Of a stretch of DNA of 64,000 nt, positions 8,141 to 17,156 are shown in pieces. The DNA is taken from NCBI GenBank assembly GCA_019454145.1, contig CP075366.1:2397564-2461563 (forward strand), written 5' to 3'. The stretch comes from Fimbriimonadaceae bacterium (GTDB lineage Bacteria; Armatimonadota; Fimbriimonadia; Fimbriimonadales; Fimbriimonadaceae). Below the pieces are notes generated by a model. It was not told where the DNA came from. It searched no databases and was given only the letters and a program-made list of their open reading frames with translations. Positions within the stretch are counted from its first letter, which is position 1, and every line of letters starts with the position of its first letter. The position numbers and the translations under genes are program-made.

Positions 8141-9376
8141 CTACTTCAACACGTCAAGGGATTGGAATTGCTGACCAAGAACGACCTTGCTGTCGTTGCC
8201 CATCCAGTCATCCAAAGCCGTGGCATAGGCTTGACGGAAGTCGATCTTAAAGTTAAGGTCGCCATCGTTCAGGTTTTGCAAGTCTGGCTTCGGCCCGTGG
8301 AATCCGCCCTTCACATTCTTACCAATCAAGAACATCGGCGCGGCTTTACCGTGGTCAGTGCCTTGTGAGCCGTTTTCGTAAGAACGGCGTCCGAATTCTG
8401 AGAAAACCATGGTCAGCACTTTATCGGCTTTGCCAACCGCTTCCAATTCTTTTTGAAAGGCGGCAATTGCGTCGCTAAAGCCTTTCATAAGAGCGGCATG
8501 AGATTCTGGCTGCCGGGCGTGAGTATCAAATCCGCCAACACTGAGATAAATCACACGGGTGCTTGGCGAAGTCGCAATGATTTGCGCGATTTGTTTGAGT
8601 CCTCTACCAAAGGCGTGCTCGCCGTAAGATTCTTTTGGAGAATACTTACCAAGATTGGTTTTCAATGCCGAAATCGCGTCGAGAGCGGTGTTGTTCGCGA
8701 GTTGGATTTGCCTAACCGACGTTCCTTGTTCAGCCGCCATGCCTTGAATCTCGCGAAGCATCCGTTCTGCATCAGCATCGCCGACCATTTGCTGGATATC
8801 ACCCAGGCTGGCAAAACAAGGGATTGAAGCCTCCTTGGCGGTGAGCGCTAACGGGCGCTCAGTGCTGAGGCCGAGTGCTTCGACTGGGTCCATTTTCTTA
8901 CCGGATTCGCAATTGCGGTCAAATGCACGTCCGATCCATCCGTATTTGAGGGTGCTATCTGGGCTGGCCGATTGCCAAATATCCATAGATTTAAAGTGCG
9001 AACGGTTGGGATTGGGGTAGCCGACGTTGTTGATGACCGCGACTTGGCCCTTTTTGAACAGTTCTGCAAATCCAGCCATCGCAGGGTGGAAACCAAGGCC
9101 ATCTGCAGCTTTGAGCACTTCATCTGGCTTAATGCCGAGTGTGGGTCGTAGACGGGCATATTCAGGGTCAAGATAAGGAATAACAGTATTCAAGCCATCG
9201 TTTCCACCAGAGAACTGAATAACAACCAGCACGTTGTCTGGAGCCACTTTTCGCCCGCTGGCCATTTTCACCACATCCGCTCGAGCGATTGCAGAGAGCC
9301 ATGCTGGAGCCATCAATCCAACGGCTAGTACTCCCCCTTTTGCAAATAATTCTCTTCGGCTTAGATCAGTGCTCAT
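8141..9376 (-). CDS. DUF1501 family protein with Tat signal
   Basis: DUF1501 proteins are exported, belong to the sulfatase/alkaline phosphatase-like group, and often pair with DUF1800 proteins. No DUF1800 partner is seen here. The start at 9376 is chosen because GAGGGAAGAAAA precedes the ATG and the protein then begins MSTDLSRRELFAKGG, a twin-arginine signal followed by a hydrophobic stretch. Family features include VVIQFSGGNDGLNTVIPY and, near the C-terminus, TMVFSEFGRR and GTDHGKAAPMF. The 411 residues are typical. An upstream in-frame ATG at 9436 would add 20 residues without a better signal. The enzymatic role is unknown. Confidence 0.88.
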   Translation of the reverse strand: MSTDLSRRELFAKGGVLAVGLMAPAWLSAIARADVVKMASGRKVAPDNVLVVIQFSGGNDGLNTVIPYLDPEYARLRPTLGIKPDEVLKAADGLGFHPAMAGFAELFKKGQVAVINNVGYPNPNRSHFKSMDIWQSASPDSTLKYGWIGRAFDRNCESGKKMDPVEALGLSTERPLALTAKEASIPCFASLGDIQQMVGDADAERMLREIQGMAAEQGTSVRQIQLANNTALDAISALKTNLGKYSPKESYGEHAFGRGLKQIAQIIATSPSTRVIYLSVGGFDTHARQPESHAALMKGFSDAIAAFQKELEAVGKADKVLTMVFSEFGRRSYENGSQGTDHGKAAPMFLIGKNVKGGFHGPKPDLQNLNDGDLNFKIDFRQAYATALDDWMGNDSKVVLGQQFQSLDVLK

Positions 9377-9514
9377 TTTTCTTCCCTCACTTGATTGTAT
9401 GCTGAGTCGGGACGGAATTGAACAGAAATTGTTCATTCTCTTGAGAAATCCGCGTATTTCGTTGGGGAACTTGCAGGTTTACTCAGCAGTTGATTTGAAT
9501 AGACAGGGAATAGA

Positions 9515-9949
9515 GTGAAAGAACGATCATTGCTGGCAAAGAACGAGAAAAGGTGGACGACTTACGGAGCCGCCTTCGCTCTTTCTTTGCTCACTCTAGC
9601 GGTATTTGCTTATTCCAAAGATACTGGCCCTGAAAGTGCGGTTAAGCGATATCAGCAGGCTATTGCAGAAGGAGATATGGATGGAGCCGCTCACTATGAA
9701 TTCAGCCAAGGGCGGTATTCGGGAGTGCTGGCTGCACAAATTCGCGACATTCTGCGGTATAGCCGTCGCATTCAATTAGGTGGCGTGAAAAAAAACGGAC
9801 GAGAGGCATTTGTGGATGTTGTTTATGAGCTTCCCCAGCCAGGCAACATGATGGCGATTCGTTTTGTAGTCAAGAAACCAGATTTGAAGTGGAAAGTAGA
9901 TGCAGAACAGACAGTTCGGCTACTCACCCGAATGCAGCAGTTTGAGTGA
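9515..9949 (+). CDS. Small membrane-anchored protein, 144 aa
   Basis: I do not recognise the family. One N-terminal membrane helix (about 17-35) is followed by a segment starting PESAVKRYQQAIAEGDMDGAAHYEF, the opening typical of NTF2-like or DUF4878-like folds that sit outside the membrane. The start is GTG, with a purine-rich CAGGGAATAGA before it. The next gene encodes a protein with the same layout and overlaps or nearly touches its end, so the two form a pair. A third protein of this layout is at 17140-17595. Confidence 0.7.
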   Translation: MKERSLLAKNEKRWTTYGAAFALSLLTLAVFAYSKDTGPESAVKRYQQAIAEGDMDGAAHYEFSQGRYSGVLAAQIRDILRYSRRIQLGGVKKNGREAFVDVVYELPQPGNMMAIRFVVKKPDLKWKVDAEQTVRLLTRMQQFE

Positions 9950-9966
9950 GGTTAAATAGGAAATTG

Positions 9967-10398
9967 ATGTTGAGACAAGGGAAAGTGCACTGGATGGTTA
10001 TCGCGGGGATATTAGCTGCGGTTGTCATTGGCGTATTGGTTTTTGGCGGTTCTGAAGATCCAACCATGAAAGCGCAAAAGTTTATGACTGCGCTTGCTGA
10101 CGGTGATGCCAAGAAACTGGCCGAATACTCAACATCCGGTACTTATGACCACGATCAGCTAGAAAAGCTTTGGGCAAAGTCGGTCAGCGATGCTGAATAT
10201 TATCGATTCAGATTTAAGATTATGGGAGCGCAACTCTCGAATTCAAACCAGGCGCAGGTTCGGATGCTAGTAAAAAGGAGCGATGATCCCGGCGCGGTGG
10301 AAGATAATTTCCAGCTTGATTTAAAGAAAGTTGACGGTGCGTGGAAGGTTCGATTAGAAGGTCTGAGCCGTGAACTGTACCCATTCCTTCCTCGATAG
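9967..10398 (+). CDS. Small membrane-anchored protein, paralogue-like partner
   Basis: The layout matches the preceding gene: an N-terminal membrane helix (WMVIAGILAAVVIGVLVFGG), then a domain beginning DPTMKAQKFMTALADGDAKKLAEYS and ending in a strand-rich part with GAWKVRLEGLS. This resembles NTF2-like extracytoplasmic domains, but no function follows from that. I prefer ATG 9967, which has AGGAAATTG ahead of it; an in-frame GTG at 9946 would overlap the previous stop. The gene is 51 bases before the first CLWD lipoprotein gene, possibly in one transcript. Confidence 0.7.
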   Translation: MLRQGKVHWMVIAGILAAVVIGVLVFGGSEDPTMKAQKFMTALADGDAKKLAEYSTSGTYDHDQLEKLWAKSVSDAEYYRFRFKIMGAQLSNSNQAQVRMLVKRSDDPGAVEDNFQLDLKKVDGAWKVRLEGLSRELYPFLPR

Positions 10399-10449
10399 GA
10401 AGTTTGAAAATACTGGCTCGTTTTATTCTCAATTTGAGTTATTGAGAAT

Positions 10450-11544
10450 ATGAGTATCCGTCGGCTTGGTTTTTTAGCTGTTCTATTAGCTATTTTTGGT
10501 ATGGGTTGCCTGTGGGATTCTGATACCTTAGCCCAGGAGCTGAAAGGGCTTCCAGAACTTCCTGATATTATCGCGGGGCGGATTGAGCGTAATCCCGATC
10601 TTTACTATGAAATGCGGATCGCTCGCATCGAAAAAGTGATTAACAATAGTGGTTCGAATGTGCCGGAAATGTTTTTTGATCTCGCTGTCGCCTATGACAA
10701 ATTAGGTCGGGATGATGAGGCGATTAAATGCCTGGAAGACCGCTGGGACAAATACCATTCTGTAACAGATATTGATTATTCGAATGAGAAACAAACTGAA
10801 CTTTCGTACAAGAGGAATGCAAATTTAGGCACGTTTTACATCCACCGTGGGATTGGTCTTAAAGAAGATGGTTTAGGCGACCTTAAGAAGGGTCTTGCAC
10901 TTATCGAAAAAGCGGTTGAAATAAATCCGAACGCTCACTTTGGACGTGAAGTCGTTCAAATCGCTTTGGTGAAAGATTTGATTTGGGAGTTAGGCAGTCA
11001 GCTTGATCAGCGGCCCCCTCTTAACATCCCCAAAAAGGAACTGAGGCGGGGTTTGCTTGGGATTGTGGTTCTGGGTGGAGCCTGGGAAAGTCCTCGAATT
11101 TGGGCATGGATTGCCGGAACCCTGAATGCGAGAGACAGCAATGTTAACCATTTGATCATGCTGCGGTGCAAGGAACTCGGCGCGACCGATGAAATTTACA
11201 GGATCAAGCTACCGAGACCCCTGAACATACCGTACTATTGGGCCTCCGGCAAAGCCAACATAGAATCAGAGTTTGCCCACCTGAGAAAAAGTGCCGATAA
11301 ATATCAACAGAACAGGACAGATTTTATGCTTTCTAAACTTAACCTGGGATTGCACCCCGACACTGATTCGCACTTTTGGGATGGCTACAAAGAATCTCCG
11401 AAATATGTAGTACGCGATACCCCGGCAACCATTGTGAATGCTTGGTTTTCAAACAGCACTAATTCGGCTCTCGTAACTTATGGTGCGATTATTGGGGCAG
11501 TTGTCGGGGTGTATGTTTGGTTCCGACGTAAGTGTAGAGCGTAA
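10450..11544 (+). CDS. CLWD-motif lipoprotein with TPR-like repeats, first of two
   Basis: The lipoprotein signal ends in FGMGC, so the mature acylated end reads CLWDSDTLAQE. The same motif follows the cleavage site in the next gene. Helical repeats such as DLAVAYDKLGRDDEAIKCLED and LALIEKAVEINPNAHFGRE look like tetratricopeptide repeats, which suggests protein binding in the envelope. A hydrophobic C-terminal helix (about 340-358) followed by FRRKCRA could be a second anchor. The protein is 364 residues. The exact function is unknown. Confidence 0.75.
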   Translation: MSIRRLGFLAVLLAIFGMGCLWDSDTLAQELKGLPELPDIIAGRIERNPDLYYEMRIARIEKVINNSGSNVPEMFFDLAVAYDKLGRDDEAIKCLEDRWDKYHSVTDIDYSNEKQTELSYKRNANLGTFYIHRGIGLKEDGLGDLKKGLALIEKAVEINPNAHFGREVVQIALVKDLIWELGSQLDQRPPLNIPKKELRRGLLGIVVLGGAWESPRIWAWIAGTLNARDSNVNHLIMLRCKELGATDEIYRIKLPRPLNIPYYWASGKANIESEFAHLRKSADKYQQNRTDFMLSKLNLGLHPDTDSHFWDGYKESPKYVVRDTPATIVNAWFSNSTNSALVTYGAIIGAVVGVYVWFRRKCRA

Positions 11545-11627
11545 TCCGATGTACTAACAAGCCTCAGAGCCGAATCAATAATGCAGTTCACAACCTTTTG
11601 CCGCATAATTGGGTAAGAGATATTAGA

Positions 11628-12704
11628 ATGAAATGCGCGATTATGGTTCTCGTTGCAGCCTTGTTCGCTACCATGAGCATGGCTTGCTTGTGGGATAGAG
11701 ACACGCTCGCCCAAGAGATGAAAGGTCTGCCGGAAATTGCGGATGTGATCGCCGGGCGGTTTGACCGTTTTCCGTCTGAATACTACGAAGATCGCCTCAA
11801 GCGAATCGAAGCAGGATTAGGCGAGACAATGCTAAAGCTGGGCGACTACGACGACGCGGCAGTAGCGTGCGACCGACTTGGACGCTCGGATGAAGCGATA
11901 GAATGGATGGCCCGCAAGCAAGAGGCAATGGCGCAAATGAAGCTCGAAGATAAAGTTCTTGCCGAACACAACTACCGCACTCTCGCTAACCTGGGGACAT
12001 TCCTCGTTCACAAAGCTTTTGCGAGCAAAGAACCTGATTTAGACGGGTTGAAGAAAGGCCTTGCAGAGCTAGAAAAGGCGATAGAAATCAATCCTGATGC
12101 GCACTTTGGTCGAGAAAATGTGCAGATCGCTTTGATCAAAGACATCATTTGGGAAAAAGGCGACCACTCTGAAGAACGCCCTACGGTAGACATTCCTCCC
12201 AAGAAGTTACAAGAAGGTTTGATCGGGTTGATGGTTCTGGGCAAAGCCTGGGAATCTCCCAAGGTTTGGGCTTGGCTGGAAGGCTCGTTGGGTGAAGAAG
12301 ATGCTCATGCCGCTCACCTCATCCGCCGGCGGATGGCCGAGTTTAAAGCAACAGATGTTGCCATCGCCAAAGATCTCCCTAAACCGTTAGCGGCACCTGT
12401 TAGAACTCTCAAAGATGAAGAAGAAACAGACGCGTACTATGAGGAACTTCGTGAGAACGGCAAAAAGTGGAGCGAGGAGCGCAACAAGTTCATCTCAGAG
12501 CAAATTAAGGCGGGGAATCATCCTGATTTGAACGCCAAGTTCTGGGATGATTTTAAGGAAGTTCCCAAGGTTGAACCAAAAAGCGCTGCCGACGCAGGCT
12601 CTCTTAACTCGATTGGCTTGATTTCCGCTTTGGGAATTGGCTCTGCTATTGGGTTAGCTATGGTTCTTGCACAAAGGCAGTTCAATAAAAATAACGTAGC
12701 CTAA
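11628..12704 (+). CDS. CLWD-motif lipoprotein with TPR-like repeats, second of two
   Basis: This is a clear paralogue of the preceding gene over its whole length (for example ACLWDRDTLAQEMKGLPE and KALEINPDAHFGRE-like segments). I chose ATG 11628, giving a signal MKCAIMVLVAALFATMSMAC with Cys at the lipobox; a frame start at 11598 would put an implausible polar stretch first. A hydrophobic segment near the C-terminus (about 330-348) is shared with the paralogue. The pair probably arose by tandem duplication and divergence. No partner enzyme is adjacent. Confidence 0.75.
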   Translation: MKCAIMVLVAALFATMSMACLWDRDTLAQEMKGLPEIADVIAGRFDRFPSEYYEDRLKRIEAGLGETMLKLGDYDDAAVACDRLGRSDEAIEWMARKQEAMAQMKLEDKVLAEHNYRTLANLGTFLVHKAFASKEPDLDGLKKGLAELEKAIEINPDAHFGRENVQIALIKDIIWEKGDHSEERPTVDIPPKKLQEGLIGLMVLGKAWESPKVWAWLEGSLGEEDAHAAHLIRRRMAEFKATDVAIAKDLPKPLAAPVRTLKDEEETDAYYEELRENGKKWSEERNKFISEQIKAGNHPDLNAKFWDDFKEVPKVEPKSAADAGSLNSIGLISALGIGSAIGLAMVLAQRQFNKNNVA

Positions 12705-12802
12705 GAAAAATCTGAAAACAGAAGCCTTAGCAAATTGGCCTAGCCGAATCAAGGCAGGCCTGTTAAGAAAAGCCCTGAAAGCGGTACCTTCCTGACTTCC
12801 CC

Positions 12803-14626
12803 ATGGCTTTAGACGTACGAAATCTTGGCATCATTGCCCACGTTGATCACGGCAAAACAACGTTGGTTGACGCTATTTTTAAGCAAGCTGGATTGTTTAA
12901 GGCCCATGAAGCAGTCACAGATCGGGTGATGGACTCAAACGATTTGGAACGTGAGCGGGGAATCACGATTCTTTCCAAAGTTGCGAGCTGCCTTTATAAA
13001 GGTACGAAAATCAATATTGTCGATACCCCTGGCCACGCTGACTTTGGCGGCGAAGTCGAACGTGTTCTCAGCATGGTAGATGGTGTTTTGCTTATCGTGG
13101 ACGCGTGTGAGGGCCCGATGCCGCAAACCCGGTTCGTTCTCAAAAAAGCGTTTGAGAACAATCTCAAAGTCGTGTGCTGCGTGAACAAGATCGACCGGGA
13201 AGGCGCTCGCCCGCAAGAAGCGTACGATCAAACAATTGACCTGTTTATTGATCTCGGCGCGGACGAAGATGACTTGTATTTCCCCGTGCTTTACACGAGT
13301 GGTGCGGGCGGGTTCGCGCGGCTGACGCCAGATGGAGAAGAGCAGGATATGCAGCAACTGCTAGAAGCTATCGTGCGCGATATTCCGGCTCCCAAGGTTG
13401 TCGAAGATGGCCCGATGCGCCTGCAGATCAACAACCTGGACTACAGCGATTATCTTGGTCGAATTTTTGGTGGAAAACTGCTCCGTGGTCGGGTTCGAGT
13501 CGGTGACCGTCTCACCCAGGTTCACGATGGCGGCAAGCAAACGAGCTTTAATGTCACCAAAGTCTGGATTTACGAAGGGCTGAAGCTGAAGGAAGTTGAA
13601 GTCGGAGAAACCGGAGAAATCGTCATGATGTCCGGTACAGATGAGGTTTTGATCGGCGATACAATCTGTGACGCCAGCCACGTCGAGCCGCTGCCGCGCA
13701 TTGAAGTCGAACCAAGCACACTCACGATGAACTTCTTTGCCAACACCTCTCCTCTTGCGGGTCAGGATGGCGGGAAGTTCTTGACGATTCACAAAATCCG
13801 AGAGCGGCTAGAGAAGGAAGAAAAAGTTTCGGTCACTTTAAAACTAGATAAGAGTGCACCGGCAGACACGGTTCGGGTTGCCGCTCGTGGTGAAATGCAA
13901 CTTTCGGTAATTATCGAAACCATGCGCCGCGAAGGTTACGAAATGGCGATTGCCCGCCCGGAAGTCATCATTACGACCGACGAGCGCGGCAAAAAAATGG
14001 AGCCGATGGAAGAACTCACCTGCGAGTTTGAAGATGGCGCAATGGGCGACGTAATGGAAGAACTCAGTCGCCGAAAAGCTTTGATCACAAATATGTCTCC
14101 TATTGGAGTTGGTCGAAGTCGTGTGATTGCGATTATCCCAACTCGAGGCTTGATCGGACTGCGAAGCGTATATCTCACTATGACCCGAGGTACTGGAATC
14201 ATGGCGAGCATTTTCAACGGATACGAAGAGTATAAGGGCACGATTGAAAACCGCGTGAACGGATCGCTTATCGGAAAAGATCCGGGCAAGATCACTCGCT
14301 ACGCTTACGAGGATGTTCAAGAACGCGGCACGTTCTTCTATCCAGTAGGAACAGATACTTATGCGGGAATGATCGTAGGGATGAACGCCCGCGATGAAGA
14401 CATGATTGTCAACGTGACAAAAATGAAAGCGGCGAACAATATTCGATCCGCTAACTCAGAAGACACAACTGTCCTCAAGGCACACAAAGATTTCAGCTTG
14501 GAGCAAGCATTGAGCTGGCTGCGGGATGACGAACTTCTGGAAGTCACACCCAAATACTTGCGATTCCGCAAAAAGATTCTCGATCATAGCGAGCGTCGGG
14601 TCAGCGAACGCAGAGCAACAGTTTAA
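12803..14626 (+). CDS. typA: Translational GTPase TypA/BipA
   Basis: TypA is a ribosome-associated GTPase needed for stress and low-temperature growth in several bacteria. GTPase motifs are in order: G1 AHVDHGKTT (12-20), RERGITI of switch I, G3 [12 protein letters not shown]4 NKID. The length of 607 residues and the C-terminal KFRKKIL-like end fit TypA rather than LepA or EF-G. It is monocistronic. A -10-like TACCTT at 12785 lies 12 bases before the ATG, with TGTTAA about 18 bases further up as a possible -35. Confidence 0.96.
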   Translation: MALDVRNLGIIAHVDHGKTTLVDAIFKQAGLFKAHEAVTDRVMDSNDLERERGITILSKVASCLYKGTKINIVDTPGHADFGGEVERVLSMVDGVLLIVDACEGPMPQTRFVLKKAFENNLKVVCCVNKIDREGARPQEAYDQTIDLFIDLGADEDDLYFPVLYTSGAGGFARLTPDGEEQDMQQLLEAIVRDIPAPKVVEDGPMRLQINNLDYSDYLGRIFGGKLLRGRVRVGDRLTQVHDGGKQTSFNVTKVWIYEGLKLKEVEVGETGEIVMMSGTDEVLIGDTICDASHVEPLPRIEVEPSTLTMNFFANTSPLAGQDGGKFLTIHKIRERLEKEEKVSVTLKLDKSAPADTVRVAARGEMQLSVIIETMRREGYEMAIARPEVIITTDERGKKMEPMEELTCEFEDGAMGDVMEELSRRKALITNMSPIGVGRSRVIAIIPTRGLIGLRSVYLTMTRGTGIMASIFNGYEEYKGTIENRVNGSLIGKDPGKITRYAYEDVQERGTFFYPVGTDTYAGMIVGMNARDEDMIVNVTKMKAANNIRSANSEDTTVLKAHKDFSLEQALSWLRDDELLEVTPKYLRFRKKILDHSERRVSERRATV

Positions 14627-14927
14627 ACAAAAAAAGGCGAGGCTTTCACCCCGCCATCGAACTGCTTGTTGTGATCATCTGCGCCGCTCCGATTCTATGA
14701 TCAGTTTGTTTCAAACCCTCTTCGTTCCTCCAAAGGCCGTTGCGTCGCGATCCACTTATATAATCGGCTCAAATTGTTAAGAAATTGCTTTAGCCTAGGA
14801 CTAGATTAAGACAATTAGTTGATTTGGGGACTATTTCCGCAACTGAAGAAGCGCAAAAGTAGTTTCCATAGAAAATATTTGCGAACCAACAGGATTTCCG
14901 GCAATCTGACTGATAAGGACAATCAGC
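14627..14927. other. Intergenic region after typA
   Basis: These 301 bases hold no convincing gene. An inverted repeat at 14636-14655 (GGCG-GG with CC-CGCC) follows the typA stop. It has an A7 run on its left side, so it would end minus-strand transcripts better than typA. At 14772-14803 lies AATTGTTAAGA followed 11 bases later by CCTAGGACTA, a pair of motifs that recurs at 16483-16512. AAGGA stands before the ATG of the next gene. Confidence 0.5.
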
Positions 14928-16367
14928 ATGATTACCGCAATCTTGATGGCGTCGCTGATCAATCAGCCAAGTGAAGGAATTCGCACCCGAGCCAACGGGT
15001 TAGAAACGATAGAGTTTTCTGTACCAGAGGGGAAAATTAAAGTTTTGCTACCCGATGACCTCTGCGCGGGGGATGTTATTTCTGGCACTGTGACCACTGA
15101 ACCTAGTGGTTCTGGCAACCAAAAACAAAAGAACAATGATGTTCTTGAAGGCATGGTAATTAGTCTCGGCGGAAGTAATCCACAAACTGACAAAGATCAC
15201 GAAAAGTGGATTTTGTTGGAATCACTTTCGACAACCGTCGAAGTCGCATTGCGGGATAAAGGGGGCAAGCAGATTAGCAAAGCCACAATTCCACTGAACT
15301 ACGGAGCCGAAGGATCGAGCACCTCGCCGTTTGCAGTTGATCCCATTGTTCAATCTGGAAAACCGATCCAAATTTGCGGGCCATTTGATGGCAATGCAGG
15401 CAACTCAAAAGTTTCGCTTGGTTCGGGAAGTCCAACTGCGGTCATTGCGGAATCTCCACGGTCTTGCGTGGTCGCAACTACCCCTCAGCAAAACGGGCCG
15501 CTCAACGTGACTGTTAACGAAAACGGAAGGACGACCGAACACAAAACCCATGTTCTTAGCATTCAGCTTTCTGCCCCGAAAACTGACTTGCTACGCGGCG
15601 AGAGCACAGAACTTCGAGTCAGGGTGTCGGGATTAGAAGGATTAGGCGAGGACGCTTATCCGATTCCGATTGAGCTCACAAACCAAACGCCTTCCATTAT
15701 CCAGTTAGAAGGGGCGACGGGGAACTGCATCAGTCAGGGAATCACCCAGTCTCAAATTCAAAATGGACAGTTCAATTTCAACACCAAAGTAGTTGCGAAA
15801 ATGAATGGCACTTTCCAAATCAAGGGCGTGCTATTCAGAGTTTCACTTCACGATGCAAAAAATCTCATGTCAATGAGCCAATTCAAAGACTGGGTGGGTG
15901 GGCTGATTGCTATCTACGAGGCAAAGATCGCCGAGCTTAAAAAAGAACTTGCGAATGATCCGAAAAATCGCGGACTCCAACTTAATATTGAACGAAGAGA
16001 AAAGAATCTACAAACGTTAAAAGCATTTCGTTCTCCAAGTAGTCAGATGTTTGGTTCCGCAAAAACGGCAGTTGATCGAGCGTTGTCGGTTGATAATTTC
16101 TTCAGCGTTGCCGCAGACCTGATTTCAATTGCTGCAGATATGCTGGGATATTCTGGCTTGCCGATTCCTGGAGTAGGTGCGGTTCTAAAGGGTGCAAAGG
16201 CTTTCGCAAGCAAATTCCCGGATGTGATTAAGGCGATCGAGAAAGCGGAAGCACTTGTTGAAGCATATAACAAAATCACCGACGCTCAGGCAAAGATAGA
16301 TAAAGCGAAAGAGATAAAAGATGCCTTAGACAAAGTGAAAGAGGCCTTGGATAAAGCCGATCAATGA
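14928..16367 (+). CDS. Orphan protein with beta-rich N-terminal part and helical C-terminal tail
   Basis: I do not recognise this protein. Residues about 20-310 are beta-rich, with two segments resembling Ig/IPT-type folds (VDPIVQSGKPIQICGPFDG; LSAPKTDLLRGESTELRVRVSG). A helical stretch KIAELKKELANDPKNRG follows, then a Gly/Pro-containing hydrophobic part, then a charged coiled-coil tail of repeated AKIDKAKEIKDALDKVK units. Only a weak hydrophobic N-terminus (MITAILMASLI) hints at export. AAGGACAATCAGC precedes the ATG. The gene is flanked on both sides by copies of AATTGTTAAGA...CCTAGGACTA. Confidence 0.65.
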   Translation: MITAILMASLINQPSEGIRTRANGLETIEFSVPEGKIKVLLPDDLCAGDVISGTVTTEPSGSGNQKQKNNDVLEGMVISLGGSNPQTDKDHEKWILLESLSTTVEVALRDKGGKQISKATIPLNYGAEGSSTSPFAVDPIVQSGKPIQICGPFDGNAGNSKVSLGSGSPTAVIAESPRSCVVATTPQQNGPLNVTVNENGRTTEHKTHVLSIQLSAPKTDLLRGESTELRVRVSGLEGLGEDAYPIPIELTNQTPSIIQLEGATGNCISQGITQSQIQNGQFNFNTKVVAKMNGTFQIKGVLFRVSLHDAKNLMSMSQFKDWVGGLIAIYEAKIAELKKELANDPKNRGLQLNIERREKNLQTLKAFRSPSSQMFGSAKTAVDRALSVDNFFSVAADLISIAADMLGYSGLPIPGVGAVLKGAKAFASKFPDVIKAIEKAEALVEAYNKITDAQAKIDKAKEIKDALDKVKEALDKADQ

Positions 16368-16462
16368 ACGATAAAGGGGATCACTAACACGATAATCATC
16401 GAGATAATAGACAGCCCCAAAAGGATGTCAACAAGTGTAAGTTGCTTCAGCCTAGGTTGCAT
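16361..16462 (-). CDS. Possible mini-protein resembling a type IV prepilin N-terminus
   Basis: This 33-residue frame reads MQPRLKQLTLVDILLGLS and continues as one hydrophobic helix. The pattern (basic leader, T-L-V-D-I-L-L, hydrophobic helix) parallels prepilin ends of the FTLIELL type, with Asp in place of Glu at position 5 and Gln in place of Gly at -1. It stops right after the helix, so no pilin head exists. It overlaps the end of the preceding gene by 7 bases and has no clear ribosome site. It could be chance or a remnant. Confidence 0.3.
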   Translation of the reverse strand: MQPRLKQLTLVDILLGLSIISMIIVLVIPFIVH

Positions 16463-16547
16463 GATTGACAATTTTGAAAGTGAATTGTTAAGAGATTTGT
16501 AACCTAGGACTAAGGTGGGCCAGTTGGAATCGCCAAAATAGGAATCC

Positions 16548-17156
16548 GTGATTCTCGTCATCGACAACTTCGATAGCTTCACCTACAACTTGGTGCAATA
16601 TCTTGCCCAGTTAGGGGCCGAAGTCGTTGTCAAGCGCAACAACGAAATCACGCGGGCAGAGATTGACCAGCTAGACCCAGATGGAATCTTGCTTTCCCCT
16701 GGCCCTTGCTCCCCTAAAGAATCAGGCATCTGCCGAGACATCAGCAATGCTGCCATTAGCGGACATTACGCAAAGCGAGGAGTGCCCTTATTTGGCGTTT
16801 GCTTGGGCCATCAGACGCTGGGAGACTGCGGCGGGGGATTAGTACGGCAAGCCAAAACGATGATGCACGGGAAGGCAAGCCAAGTAGAGCATGACGGCAA
16901 AGGCTTGTTCACGGGAATGCCAAATCCGTTTTCCGCGATCCGGTACCACTCCCTGGTGATTGAAGAATCGGAAATGCCAGAAGGTTTTATCGTTACTGCT
17001 CGGAGCTTGGACGATGGGGAAATTCAAGGCATCCGCCACGAATCTTTGCCGATTGAGGGAGTGCAGTTTCACCCGGAATCAATCCTCACGGAATCGGGGA
17101 TAAAGATCGTTGAGAATTTCTACAAATCCTGCCGAAAAGTTACAGCGGTTCAATAG
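16548..17156 (+). CDS. trpG: Glutamine amidotransferase subunit, anthranilate/aminodeoxychorismate synthase component II
   Basis: The subunit releases ammonia from glutamine for anthranilate or 4-amino-4-deoxychorismate synthesis. The class I amidotransferase triad is visible: nucleophile Cys in FGVCLGHQTLG, and the His-Glu of FHPESILT near the C-terminus. The opening VIDNFDSFTYNLVQYL is typical of TrpG/PabA. No trpE or pabB is adjacent, so which pathway it serves, or both, is open; pabA is the alternative name. The start is GTG with TAGGAATCC ahead. Its end overlaps the convergent gene by 17 bases. Confidence 0.92.
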   Translation: MILVIDNFDSFTYNLVQYLAQLGAEVVVKRNNEITRAEIDQLDPDGILLSPGPCSPKESGICRDISNAAISGHYAKRGVPLFGVCLGHQTLGDCGGGLVRQAKTMMHGKASQVEHDGKGLFTGMPNPFSAIRYHSLVIEESEMPEGFIVTARSLDDGEIQGIRHESLPIEGVQFHPESILTESGIKIVENFYKSCRKVTAVQ

